Shown here: positions 48,123-59,924 of the stretch, piece by piece | Layout of the letters: each line of letters opens with the position of its first letter | How positions within the stretch are numbered: position 1 is the stretch's first letter | The notes under the pieces: generated by a model | Databases searched by the model: none | What the model was told of the DNA's origin: nothing | The model's input: only the letters and a program-made list of their open reading frames with translations | From: Symsagittifera roscoffensis | Lineage: Eukaryota; Xenacoelomorpha; Acoela; Convolutidae | Length of the DNA: 64,000 bases | Direction of reading: 5' to 3' | Assembly (NCBI RefSeq): GCF_963678635.1 | Contig: NC_087063.1 | Coordinates: 24,868,701-24,932,700 of the forward strand | Made by a program: the position numbers and the translations under genes

Positions 48123-48487
48123 AGTATATCCTTGTTCCTGATGTTACTATTCTACTCATGATCTTTTCGAAGCGCAATTCGAAACAACAAGTTTTCTGGA
48201 TACTGTTTTCAAGATTGGTTTTCTTGCATTCTGATATCCTTCCCATAAAGAAATGCACTGGAAGGCACGGTGAACAGTTTCTTCAATTACCCTTTTCCTA
48301 TTATGAAGGGGGATAAATCTTAAAGCCCACGACGGTACCTGTGTCTTTTGGTTTTTGATACCATGCCTATCTTACTCTCTTGTTTCTATCGTTTTTTTCT
48401 AAAAATGAAAACGCAAGATTTCACGATAGATTTGATAATTGACCTAAAAGGACCTAAATTGATGCTTAGCGTCTTTTAGCTCATTCC
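48123..48487. other. Spacer between duplications A and B
   Basis: No gene seen; AT-rich with moderate complexity. Confidence 0.6.
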
Positions 48488-50920
48488 CAGGGTTGTCATT
48501 GACCGTTCTCAGTTTACCATCAGCATGTGGGAGGAATCGCTCAACATCTTTGGGTTTGCCTTAATTTCCTTCCTCGCAAGGCAGCGTTTACAAAACCAAA
48601 CCGTTTTGGCTATGCTTAGGTAATCCGCGTCCAAAAAAAATTTCCACCCTCAATGTGACACCACTTCAAACATCCCTCATAATAAACACATTTTGAACTG
48701 TAGGTAAAATTTTGTAGCACATTTCACTACAATTAAAAGGCACATTTCTCCTCAGTTTTTTGTTGGCGCAGTAAATTCAATTGTTTACACTTTAGTGCAA
48801 GTTCGAAGTCTTTGAGCCAGAAACTTTTCCAAATGACGGCAGAGAGGCACCCATGGCTATTGATTTTGTAGCAATTGACCATCATGATCAGCGAAAAATG
48901 TTCAAGGAAGCCACTTCGAGGAAATGTGCAAATTTAAAGCCTTACTGTTCTGTACTGGGCTAGCTGGAAGGTTTGGACCCTCTGACTAGATCGGTTTAGT
49001 GTTTTAACTGAGTTAAGGCAAAAAAATCCGGTTGCCGGAGAGTTTCTTGAGAAGACATGATTCCATTTTTCCTTTGGCTTTGAGACAAAAAAACAACTAA
49101 AAACAAAGCGTACAACAAAGCTCAATATAACCTTACAACGAACAATCCAAAATAAATTTTATCGTAAAACAGAAAAAAAAACAGAAAATAAATTAGTAAA
49201 TTATATAAAAAAAAACAGAAATTTTTTTTTGTATTGTTTGCGTAAACGATGCGATTTGGTTGATTTACTTGATTTTGTTGCAGATTGATTTATTTCCTCT
49301 CTGATCGATAGATTAAGTCTTTTGGTTGTTTAGAAGATACCCTCACTGGAGGGAGGTTTGAGTATTTACGCACGTTATTGGTAATTTTGCCTGAAACCGG
49401 AGGGTAGTGTTGCAAGTGGGCTGGTGTGTTTCAGACTTAACAGACATCATCAGAAAGAGCATCCAAAACGACAGTTGGGAATCATTAAAATCTGTATAGT
49501 ATCGTTTGGGCACAATTTTTGTAAATGTTGGTTAGTGAAAGGTGCATTTGGACCAGTCGTTTGGTACCCTCCATCCGTTTTGAATTTCCGATCTAAGAGC
49601 CTCATGTCGGATCTTCAAGTGGGGGGGGGACGGTTATAATAAAAGTAACTAACGTCTTGTAGTAGAACATTCCACTTTGCATATAATTTATCCACTCATT
49701 TAGAATAGAAAATCCCAAACCTTGTCAAATTTTCCCCCATTTTTAGAGAAGACAGACCCAACTTTTGTCAAAATTTAGCCATGTAAAATATCCCTTTTCT
49801 TATAAAAGAAAAACCCAATTTTTGTCAAAATTAAGCCATGACTGAAACGTTAATACCAAAACTTTAGCTTATCCGAGTGTTTCGAACGGAATAACGCATC
49901 TACGCAGTGAGCTACTGCATAGTTCTATCTCACTAAAAAAGATACCGCGCGGATAAAAATACAGAGAAAATTGATAAAATAAAATTTTTATTAAACTTTT
50001 TTTGTAATCGTTAGACTAATACAATCTATAGAAAAAGTCAATTTTTTCACTTTTTGAGATGAAGCGAGATTTTTTTGCTTTATAGGGATTCTAATGTAAC
50101 TTACAAAAACGGTTTAAACGCATTGCTCACTGTATCTCTGTGATTTCAAATAGAGACGATCAAATGGGCAACGGAAGGATTTGAAGGGTCCAATTCTATT
50201 GGCTTGTGGCCAAAATTTGGTTTCAAAACCAAATTTGTCTAAATTGTATAATTCAGTGACGCATAGAGCTACTGCGCTTTTTCAGATATTTGTGAGCGCT
50301 GTAAATGAAAATTTCAATAAAAAATCTAGGAAAACTCTATAGATGCTCAAAACACCAATTTGGCAAACGCATTTTTGTTAAAAACTCAAAGACTGTTGAA
50401 CTGATTGGTTCAATTTTAGTACAATAATTTGACACTTTTTTGCTTCTCCTAACCCTCAAACATTTTTATTTTAAAAGCTTTGGATTTTGGTTTTCGTGTT
50501 TTGAAATATTAAAACTTGAGTTACACTCTGAAACGGATAAGTAATAACAAAAAAAGTCATTAGTCTTGTGGAAGCGGCGGCCTTGACCCAACCTTCGAGA
50601 AGCAAACTTCTGCTTGGGAAAAGAGAAAGACGACTGCTTTGACGTCTTGGACGCGCACAGTTGGATTACATTACCTGAATCAGTACTCATGGGCAACCCC
50701 ACTGGTGGTTATTTTAGATTTTAAAATCTGAAAAAATTGATGGGAGAACACCTAATGGCTTGGGACGGCAAAAAAACATTGGAAGAAAACCTATAGAACC
50801 AAGTAGTAGAATCAAATTTAAGGCGGAAAGAGTATGGCAAAGTTATATCATCCTACTGCCAGTGAAGGGAGACAAGAACAACTGCGAAAAGAAATTCTCG
50901 GAGGATGACGACAAACACCC
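48488..50920 (+). repeat. Large direct duplication B, copy 1
   Basis: Begins CAGGGTTGTCATTGACCG and ends GACGACAAACACCC; the same ends bound 51,739-54,151. Offset between copies is 3251 at the left end and 3231 at the right, so only about 20 bases of net length change occurred. Identity is high by eye. Within it, near 49,710-49,840, the phrase CCCAA(N)TTTTGTCAAAATT occurs three times in loose tandem. Confidence 0.93.
50466..50702 (-). other. Conserved short minus-strand frame in duplication B, copy 1
   Basis: A 78-codon frame (MGLPMSTDSGNVIQLCASKT, then KFASRRLGQGRRFHK) that is also open in copy 2 at 53,699-53,935 with about five residue changes. It is the longest frame held in both copies. 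No family is recognised and no start context stands out; it may be a decayed exon or chance. Confidence 0.25.
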
Positions 50921-51738
50921 TTTTGGCTATGCTTAGGTAATCCGCGTCCATTAAATTTCCATCCTCAAAGCGTCATTAGAACGCTTGGATAAAGCGCATG
51001 AGCTGAAAAGATCCCCAAATTTGGAAAGGTTTCCTGCAGTGTTGGAGACAGAGCAGAAGATTGGAAGTTGACGAAAAAAACTTGACAATGAAATGTGTTC
51101 AAAGTACAAAGAAAGAAATCAATGACCTGAAAAATCAAAATATATGGTGGTTACTGTTTCGGCACCATACTGCAACAACAAATTCCACACACACATGGTG
51201 GTACTGGATTTGAGGACACAGTAAGTGAACATCGGTCAACTTTTCTTGGTGCCTACATGTGTGCGACTAAAAAAAATTTCTAAAATCTCGTATGGTCTAA
51301 TGAAAAAGATTTAGCAGGCGATCCCGGAGAGATATAAGAACAAAGTGAAAGTCATATTGGGTAAGAATTTAATGAAGTTGAGTGAAGAGAATCAAAGTGA
51401 CTTCAAGAAACAGAAAGCGAGTGGAGCATTACTGTCCAAAATCCCTGCTACTGATGAGAAAGACGAATCACATCAGCTGATGATGGAAGTGAAAACTTTG
51501 CTAGAGGCTTCCGGTTATAGAACCTGGAAAAACATTATGCTAAGCCGCGGGGAGTACCCCTGTTACCACCTGGCGCAGACGTTGTCGTGCCCGACACGAA
51601 AAAACCTAGTTATAGTGTGGGACACTGAAAATCTGTTCTCCAATGTGTTGCCCGACACGAAAAAACCTAGTTATAGTGTGGGACACTGAAAATCTGTTCT
51701 TCAATGTGTTTCCCGACCAGATCCAATCCTTATCTATA
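50921..51738 (+). other. Spacer between the copies of duplication B, with a partial third copy
   Basis: The first 50 bases (TTTTGGCTATGCTTAGGTAA onward) match 48,604-48,655 of copy 1, so a short internal piece of the duplicated segment is repeated right at its end. A plus-strand frame at 51,345-51,689 (MKVILGKNLMKLSEENQSDF) is of no known family; its last third is made of the 61-base repeat listed next. Confidence 0.75.
51590..51711 (+). repeat. 61-base tandem duplication
   Basis: Two copies starting CCCGACACGAAAAAACCTAG at 51,590 and 51,651, differing at two positions; the beginning of a third (CCCGAC) follows at 51,712. Confidence 0.95.
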
Positions 51739-54151
51739 CAGGGTTGTCATTGACCGTTCTCAGGTTACCATCAGCATGTCGGAGGAATCGCTCAACATCT
51801 TTGGGTTTGCCTCAATTTCCTTCCTCGCAAGGCAACGTTTAGAAAACCAAACCGTTTTGGCTATGCTAGGTAATCCAAAAAAGTTCCACCCTCAATGTGA
51901 CACCACTTCAAACATCCCTCATAATACACAACCTTTGAACTGTAGGTAAAAATTTGTAGCACATTTCACTACAATTAAAAGGCACATTTCTCCACAATTT
52001 TTTGTTGGTGCAGTAAATTCAATTGTTTACACTTTTAGTGCAAGTTCGAAGTCTTTGAGCCAGAAACTTTTCCAAATGACGACAGAGAGGCACCCATGGC
52101 TATTGATTTTATAGCAATTGACCATCATGATCAGCGAAAAATTTTCAAGGAAGCCACTTCGAGGAAATGCGCAAATTTAAAGCCTTACTGTTCTGTACTG
52201 GGCTAGCTGGAAGGTTTGGACCCTCTGACTAGATCGATTTAGTGTTTTACTGAGTCAAGGCAAAAAACTCCGGTTGCCGGAGAGTTTCTTGAGAAGACAA
52301 CAAAGCTTTGGTTTTGAGACAAAAAAAACAACTAAAAACAAAGCGTACAACAAAGCTCAATATAACCTAACAGCGAAAAATCCAAACTAAATTTTATCGT
52401 ATAACAGAAAAAAAACAGAAAACAGTTTAGTAAATTATATCAAAAAAAACAGAAATTTTTTTTGTATTGTTTGCGTAAACGATGCGATTTGGTTGATTTA
52501 CTTGTTTTTGTTGCGGATTGATTTATTTCCTCTCTGATCGATAGATTAAGTCTTTTGGTTGTTGAGTAGATACCCTCAATGGAGGGAGGTTTGGGTATTT
52601 ACCCACGTCATTGGTAATTTTGCCTGAAACCGGAGAGTAGTGTTGCAAGTGGGCTGGTGTGTTTCAGACTTAACAGACATCATCAGAAAGAGCATCCAAA
52701 ACGACAGTTGGGAATCATTAAAATCTGTATAGTATCGTTTGGGCACAATTTTTGTAAATGCTGGTTAGTGAAAGGTGCATTTGGACCAGTCTTTTGGTAG
52801 CCTCCATCCGTTTTGAATTTCCGATCTAAGAGCCTCATTTCGGATCTTTAAGTGGGGGGGGTGACGGTTATAATAAAAGTAACTAACGATTTGTAGTAGA
52901 ACATTCCACTTTGCATATAATTTATCCCCTCATTTAGAATAGAAAATCCCAAATCTTGTCAAATTTTGCCCTCTTTTAGAGAGGACAGACCCAATTTTTG
53001 TCAAAATTTAGCCATGTAAAATATCCCTTTTCTTATAAAAGAAAAACCCAATTTTTGTCAAAATTAAGCCATGACTGAAACGTCAAAACGCCAAAACTTT
53101 AGCTTATCCGAGTGTTTCGAACGGAATAACGCATCTACGCAGTGAGCTACTGCATAGTTCTATCTCACTAAAAAAGATACCGCGCGGATAAAAATACAGA
53201 GAAAATTGATAAAATAAGATTTTATTAAACTTTTTTTGTAATCGTTAGACTAATTTAATTTAAAGAAAAAGTCAATTTTTTCACTTTTTGAGATGAAGCG
53301 AGATTTTTTTGCATTATAGGGATTCTAACGTAACTTACAAAAACGGCTTAAACGCATTGTTCACTGTATCTCTGTGATTTCAAATAGAGACGTTAAAATG
53401 GGCAACAAAGGATTTGATGGGTCCAATTCTATTGGCTTGTGGCCAAAATTTGGTTTCAAAACCAAATTTGTCCAAATTGTATAATTCAGTGACGCATAGA
53501 GCTACTGCGCTTTTTTCAGATATTTCTGAGCGCTATAAATGGAAATTTCAATAAAAATCTAGGAAACCTCTATAGATGCTCAAAACACTAATGTGGCAAA
53601 CGCGTTTTTGTTAATAACTCAAAGACTGTTGAACTGATTGGTTCAATTTAAGTACAATAATTTGGCACTTTTTTGCTTCTCCTAACCCTCAAACATTTTT
53701 ATCTTAATAGCTTTGGAGTTTGGTTTTCGTGTTTTGAAATATTAAAACTTGAGTTACACTCTGAAACGGATAAGTAATAACAAAAAAAGTCATTAGTCTT
53801 GTGGAAGCGGCGGCCTTGACCCAACCTTCGAGAAGCAAACTTCTGCTTGGGAAAAGAGAAATACGACTGCTTTGACGTCTTGGACGCGCACAGTCGGATT
53901 ACATTACCTGAATCAGTACTCATGGGCAACCCCACTGGTGGTTATTTTAGATTTTAAAATCTGAAAAAATTGATGGGAGAACACCTAATGGCTTGGGACG
54001 GAAAAAAACAATGGAAGAAAACCTATAGAACCAAGTAGTAGAATCAAACTTAAGGCGGAAAGAGTATGGCAGAGTTATATCATCCTACTGCCAGTGAAGG
54101 GAGACAAGAACAACTGCTAAAGAAATTCTCGGAGGATGACGACAAACACCC
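51739..54151 (+). repeat. Large direct duplication B, copy 2
   Basis: Second copy of 48,488-50,920 with small changes throughout, mainly in homopolymer runs and single bases. The minus-strand 78-codon frame lies at 53,699-53,935. After the shared end (CGACAAACACCC) the sequence is unrelated to that following copy 1. Confidence 0.93.
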
Positions 54152-54264
54152 GACAAACGGTGGCGGTATATTTGGCCAAATACGACCCGACGACAAAGGT
54201 TGACTGTATTCGTCCAATCCCTTCGTAGGAACGTAAATGCAATAGTAGTATAGCTATTTTACAC

Positions 54265-54435
54265 TGGGATCGGGGGGGGGGGGTGATCCCTACAGGGATC
54301 ATTGGGTATTGAGATCCCAACGTAAATTTTTGAGATCCCATGTAAAAGTACTGATCCCATGTAAAATTTTTCATGATTCCAAATAATGATCCCACAAGTT
54401 TGATCCCAATGTATAATTTTTTAAACCAATGATCC
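54265..54435. repeat. GATCCC-rich degenerate repeat with a run of twelve G
   Basis: After a C followed by twelve G (54,272-54,283) the words GATCCC, GGGATC, GAGATCCC (twice), GATCCC, GATTCC, GATCCC (twice) and GATCC occur at spacings of about 10-30 bases. Several are followed by an (A)TGTAAAATTTTT-like phrase. This is a degenerate short tandem repeat with one palindromic part (GATCCCTACAGGGATC at 54,285-54,300). Confidence 0.85.
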
Positions 54436-54928
54436 TGAAAGTAAATTTTTGTTAGGTTGATAGCTAAATCGTCCAAATGCCCAGACGGTGTATTTCGTTC
54501 TCCTTGTTTATGCACCAAATTGGAGTGGTATATAAAGTGGTTATAGCGATTAGTTTCATGCATGGTATATGAAAGACGCTTGATTTCTGCACTGAATATG
54601 TTTGAAATATATGTATAGAATCAGCTTGAAATTTGTATTAATATAGACTGGTTTCTGTAAACGTCTTTGTCAAGTACTTTCAGGAAGAAACTGTTGAAGA
54701 ATTAAACGGAAAACATACGTTTCAAGGTTAAATTGAATTTTGTAAACTTTTGGTTCAAATATAACACCAATTCTAACACGCATTAAAACATAAGACTTGT
54801 CATAAAGTCAATATTAGATAAGAAGCGTTTGAAGCAAAATTATTTCTGGCTTGACCACTGAATGTAAATGCTGTTACTCTTTACTGTACAATATTTTACA
54901 CACTATCACATTAACAAATATTTTTTTC
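54436..54928. other. AT-rich stretch without a recognised gene
   Basis: About 490 bases between the GATCCC repeat and the end of the PolB-like coding region. No motif or terminal inverted repeat of the element recognised. Confidence 0.5.
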
Positions 54929-57900
54929 TTATTTCCTGCGAAAACGTTTTGGTTGCGTTGGCACATCTTCAACGGCTTCACAATCTAGAAAAGAATTATC
55001 CGACAATTCTGAAGACGATTCTGCAGCAGTTTCTGCACTCAAATCGGCAATATCGTCACTGACAAGGTCACTCTCGTTTATCTGATCGAGACGTGCAAAT
55101 CCAGGATCCGGAGTCTGGAATCCTTTTTCATTTGAGGCTGTTCTGTTGACATAAGATCGAACAATGAACGATGTACATGTGATTGACTTGTGCTGGGGTC
55201 AATGAAGCTATCTTCACTATCGTATTGCACATCTTGCGTATAATCCCAGTCTATTTGTGTTCGATCAAGTTCTTGCGACATACCATCTAGTATATTCTCT
55301 TGATCCCATTCTATTGGTGCATCATTGTCTTCAAAATGAGCAACCCATGCATCTAGATCGTCATCATCATCACTATCTCGATCTAACGTTTCATCGTTCG
55401 CACTATCGGCATGAAATGTAGAGCTGTTATTATCACCACGACTATCGTTTGAAGGCGGTTTTGAAGACTTGATATAACCATATGGCAACGTTGAAATGCC
55501 ATCATCCAATATATACCGTTTATCGTCGAACGATGACAATGCTATCTTATTCGTACGAACAGTATTCAGAACATGACGGTCAGATGCAATTCGGGTGTTT
55601 TCAGCTCGATAGAGACTACCCATCTCAAGAGTTTCTTCATACTTCCGATGAGTAAGAAGATTTTGAGTTGCCCTGGAAATGCCTTTAGCTGAAAGCTTAC
55701 GATGATCTATATAAAATGAATAAATGATTACTAATCGTTAATACATTGAAATTTTTTTTAGAAAAAAAATTGTTCCCCAAATTTTCGACAATTTTTTTTT
55801 GAAAAATTTTTTTTTCACAAATTTTCAACAAATTTTTTTTCGAAAAAAATTTTTTCCCAAATTTTTTTTTCGACAAATTTTTTTCCCAAATTTTCAACAT
55901 ATTTTTTTCGAAATTTTTTTTCACAAAACTTCGATAAATTTTTTTTCGAATAATTTTTTTTCCCAATTTTTATTTCGACAAATTTTTTTTCAAAAAAAAA
56001 ATGTTTTCCCAAATTTTTTTTTCGACAATTTTTTCATTAAAAAAAAATTTTCCCAAATTTTGGAAAAGATTTTTTTCTCGAAAGTTTTTGGTTTTCCCAA
56101 TTTTTTTTGTCGACAAATTGAAAAAAAATCTAATTTTTTCAACAAATTTTGATGAGTAATTGAAAGTACTCACTTAGAGAGACGATTGAGTATAACTTGG
56201 GTTTTAAAGCAATGAAGTCCGTGATGGTGTCGGCTGGGAACTCATCTTTGTATTTGAGAACTGTCAGTTTGTGTTGCTTGTTAAACAGGGGATGGTTTTC
56301 GGGATAATTTGAGAAATCGAATTCGTCAATAATGTTGGATTTGTTTTTCAAAATTTCGTAAAAATCTGCATTCTTTTCGGTTTCTATTTCATAAAGCAAA
56401 CTATCGGTATCGGAGTAAAGCAATCGACACTCAAAGTTTGGTTTCATAATTTCATAGTGAAACCGATACATTTCAAATTTAGGGTTTTCAAGCACGCATG
56501 CTCCTACTATGGTAGGTACATTCCAATTAATGACTCGTGGTGCTGACGTCAATGCCGCTAAATCATCACCAAATATTTTAAATGTCTTGAAGTCAAAAGC
56601 AGAAATTTGTTGCATTGTTTCTTCAGCGTTATGTACATTATTAACCTTCGCTCTTTTTCTTTTCGATTCGCATGTTTTTCCATAAGCAGAATTATTCAAC
56701 AATTTGTACAGTGCTTCTTCAAATTTGTTTCGTGCAGATTTCCTTTTGTTTGTGTTTAGGGTTATATAGGGTTCTAACCATAGTTCTTGCTTGAACTTTA
56801 AAACTCTATGTACTTTCGTTATTTTCAAACCCAAACGAACATAGAGTTGTAAGAGTTTGTAAGGCACTGTATAATTATTCTTGTTATGCAATGTCTGAAG
56901 CAGTTTTTTTACTTTGCCAGGAGCAACTCGATAATTATCATTGCTTTTCATTTGTTTTGCCAGATCTCGTTGGTAATCACTTAACCACTCCTCTGGCACC
57001 ACTTCTTTGGTTGGTGCTAAAGGATAGTCTCGATGGGATTCATGAAGTTCTTGAGGGTACTCAAGATCTACTTCAAGAATGAAACCAATATCTGAATCTT
57101 CTGGAGTTGCCAATATTTCATCAAGGCTCGTTTCACTGCTTGTACTAACTTCACCGTCTTCCTTAACATGGATTAACTCAAAGTCCCGTGCTGGTAATTT
57201 ATGCATTTGCATAACACCTCCATATAGATTATTTGCATCCAACATAAAGCCATAAGTTGTTTTTTCTTGAGGGTTGTACTTTTCATTCATGTACGGGTTG
57301 TTTGCATTGAATTTTCTTTTTTCAAAAACGTATGCTGTCCCACCTCGCATCATATTTTCCACCATTTCTAAATGCTCTCTTTCCGAAAGAAGTTCAATAT
57401 CAGCGTTACAGATCCTCTTGAAAGCATCTCCCGCAAGATTCGATGCAGTAAAATGATGCGCGCAATCTAATCCGTAGCTTGCGTGTTATCGAACGAAACT
57501 CTTCAAAAACACATGCGAGAAGAAGAGTATCACATGTGAGATAGAGGTTGTGATATTGCTCTAAGTTTATGCAATTGAATTTATTAAAGACTGTTTGAGC
57601 ATGTTTTAAATCTTCTTCACTAACACTGATTTTTCCTCCTTCTAATGATTTTCCCCATGCACTGAGTGGTGGCAGATTTTTTTCATCAAACTTTAATCGA
57701 TTTGACATATAGGAATAAGGGTAAAAACCTTTCCTCTTTAGAAGTGCGCGAGAACTCTCATCAGCTTGTTTGAAGTGTTCATCTAGTATAGAGAACTTAT
57801 CAGCTGGTAAATTTTCAACAAGTTTTTGTAACGAAGAATTCAAAAACTTACATGAGTCTATGAATCGCATGTATTCATAGACATTTTGCTTAACACCATT

Positions 57901-59871
57901 TGCTCGTGTGTAAGTGTCAACCAATTCACCAATGCTTAGTGAGATATACTTCTCATATGTTGCGGGTATGACTTGGATCGTGCTCGTTGGTTCCAACTCA
58001 CCCAAGGCCAATCAAATATGGTGAAGATCATAATTTTGTATATTGTGTCCAACAACTGGTGTATATCGCACCTTTCGTCGCGCTAGGTTACACTTTGAGT
58101 GCGCCCACCCTAGGAATTCACCACTGTAGTGACAGTGGTCCAAACATTTTGTTTCACCTTCAACAAACTCTGCTAGGCACAACCAGCATGAGGTGGCTTC
58201 ATCCTGCTTCAGGATAGATCGATTGCCAGTATAGTTTGGGAATCGATTTTTTTGTTGGTAGATTTGTTTTGCTAGTATGTGTAACTGCTCGATGAATTTT
58301 GGTATACATTTTTCACTACTGTTTAAATCAAAGAAGTATGGTTTGAAGAACCATGTTCAATCGCACACAGAGAGTAACCAGAGGGTTCATGTTTTTCTAA
58401 GATCCTAGACGACGAAGTGTTCGGGTTGTTATTGCATGTGGTTACAGGTTTCAAAAACGATTCGAAATTGAAGTAGATAACGACAGGAACAAAACTAAGT
58501 GCTGCATAGTTGTTGAATTTGTATTTATTGCTTCCATCTTCAGCGGATGGCATTTTTATTACTGCAGGTTCATGTTCTTTGCATGATCTTTGATGCATCT
58601 TGTTCGCTTCTTCGCTATAACTTATGTGAAAACAGTTCCGACACAGGCGCATGAAGGTCCGGAATTTATAACTTTTGGTTTCACATATGAATCTTAACAG
58701 GTTAGTTATTAAGACGAAATGATGTTTACCCGGCTCAAATAACAACAAAAGATCCATACTGAATGTATCTTCAGAATCATTTTTTGATATCAACATAGGC
58801 ACCAAGTCTCCTTTTTCATATAGAAACACATTGACACGAACTTTGTTCAAACGTTCAAATTCGGGTATATCTCTGAAACTCATTGGGGTTGGAAACTCAC
58901 CGATTGGTTTTTTGGCCTTGCTCGTTCTGTAAGTTGCAGGGCTTGTTTTTTCAGCAGCTGGATCTTCGTATCTTCCAACAATTAAATTCAAACGATAATG
59001 AAGGTGATAAGCAGCAGTAAAACAAAGATTAAAACAGTCATGGTCATCATGGTTGCGAATATTAATTAAATGACTGGATTTTGCGATTTTTAATGGTAAT
59101 GTAATATGTGATGACCCTCGAATGGGATTCATTTTACCAAATTTGATAAACAATCTAACCACTTGTTGTAAAACCCATCCGCTTCCGTGTGAAGCAAATG
59201 AATGAAGCACCGATTGCATTCTATCGACCATTTCATAAAACGTTCCATCCGCAAGTCCGTCGGATAGAATCGGAACCATAAGGGAATTAACATAAATGTC
59301 AACAAGGGTTGTTCAGATCTTCGTCATTGATCACTGACGGTTTTTGTAAACTCAAATTTAATGAAAATTGAACTTTTTGGGGCCATTGGAAACCGTTTGC
59401 CAAAATCAAATTTTGGATTTGTTCTTTGTGCTTAGACATAAATTCTAATAAATCTACACTATCATCACCAGGAACAAGAAAATTTTTTAGGGTACCATTG
59501 AAAGCAGATTCATGTAATTCAATGTCGTTCACATTCATGTTTGGGGCAATTGTTTCGTTTTTGCTGATGGATGCAGTATTGTTACTAGTAGCGACAGGTA
59601 AACTATGAAGAGTAATCATATGGTTATTGAGTTCATTGTTAGAAACAAAGCCTAGATTACAATATTCACATAAATTGGCTATGCTCTCATGAGTTGAAAT
59701 AAAATGTTGTTCAAGAGAAGATAACAATAACGATGTGAAAGGGCAATCATTACACATGTAAATTGGAATACCTTTTTCTATAGCATGAAAATTCCGTTCA
59801 TGTCTGGTTCGGTTAGTTTTAAATGTGAAAAGTATTGGACAAAAATTACATTTGTATTTTGCAGGATTCAT
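54929..59871 (-). pseudogene. Polinton-like protein-primed DNA polymerase B region with N-terminal C2H2 zinc fingers
   Basis: Fossil region of about 4.9 kb read on the minus strand. The likely start is MNPAKYKCNFCP at 59,871; an upstream in-frame Met lies in the 198-base repeat and is less likely. Parts in order: zinc-finger part (about 59,640-59,860; CX2C and H pairs such as CNFC, CNDC, CEYC); N-terminal and exonuclease part (about 57,500-59,280; VVIYFNFES, FIDSCKFL, YLTCDTLLL); polymerase part (about 56,160-57,365) with palm motif DANNLYG near 57,235, NNSAYGKT near 56,690, YSDTDS at 56,400-56,417 and KPKLYS near 56,200; C-terminal part (FDDKRYILDDGIS near 55,520) with a long acidic tail ending in basic PKRFRRK. 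These are motifs of family B polymerases of the organellar and viral (protein-primed) type found in Polintons, adintoviruses and bidnaviruses. Broken in several places (about four to six). The other hallmark genes (integrase, ATPase, capsids) are not in the window. Confidence 0.85.
55740..56150. repeat. Low-complexity insert-like stretch inside the PolB region
   Basis: About 410 bases made almost only of runs of T and A with short CG-containing breaks: the phrases AATTTTTTTTCGACAAATT and CCCAAATTTT recur irregularly. It separates the polymerase palm part from the C-terminal part. It gives phenylalanine- or lysine-rich frames on the two strands that are artefacts of composition. It could be an intron-like or expanded simple sequence; no sequence decides between these. 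Confidence 0.8.
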
Positions 59872-59924
59872 TATCAAGTGTTCCAGAGAAATAGAAGTTA
59901 GCAAATAAAATTCGTATTTGAACA

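Noticed and set aside
54117-54563. A 148-codon minus-strand frame
   Set aside because: It runs across the GATCCC repeat and the end of duplication B, and no part resembles a known family.
55799-56152. Frame of 117 codons rich in phenylalanine and its lysine-rich opposite
   Set aside because: Composition artefact of the A/T homopolymer stretch.
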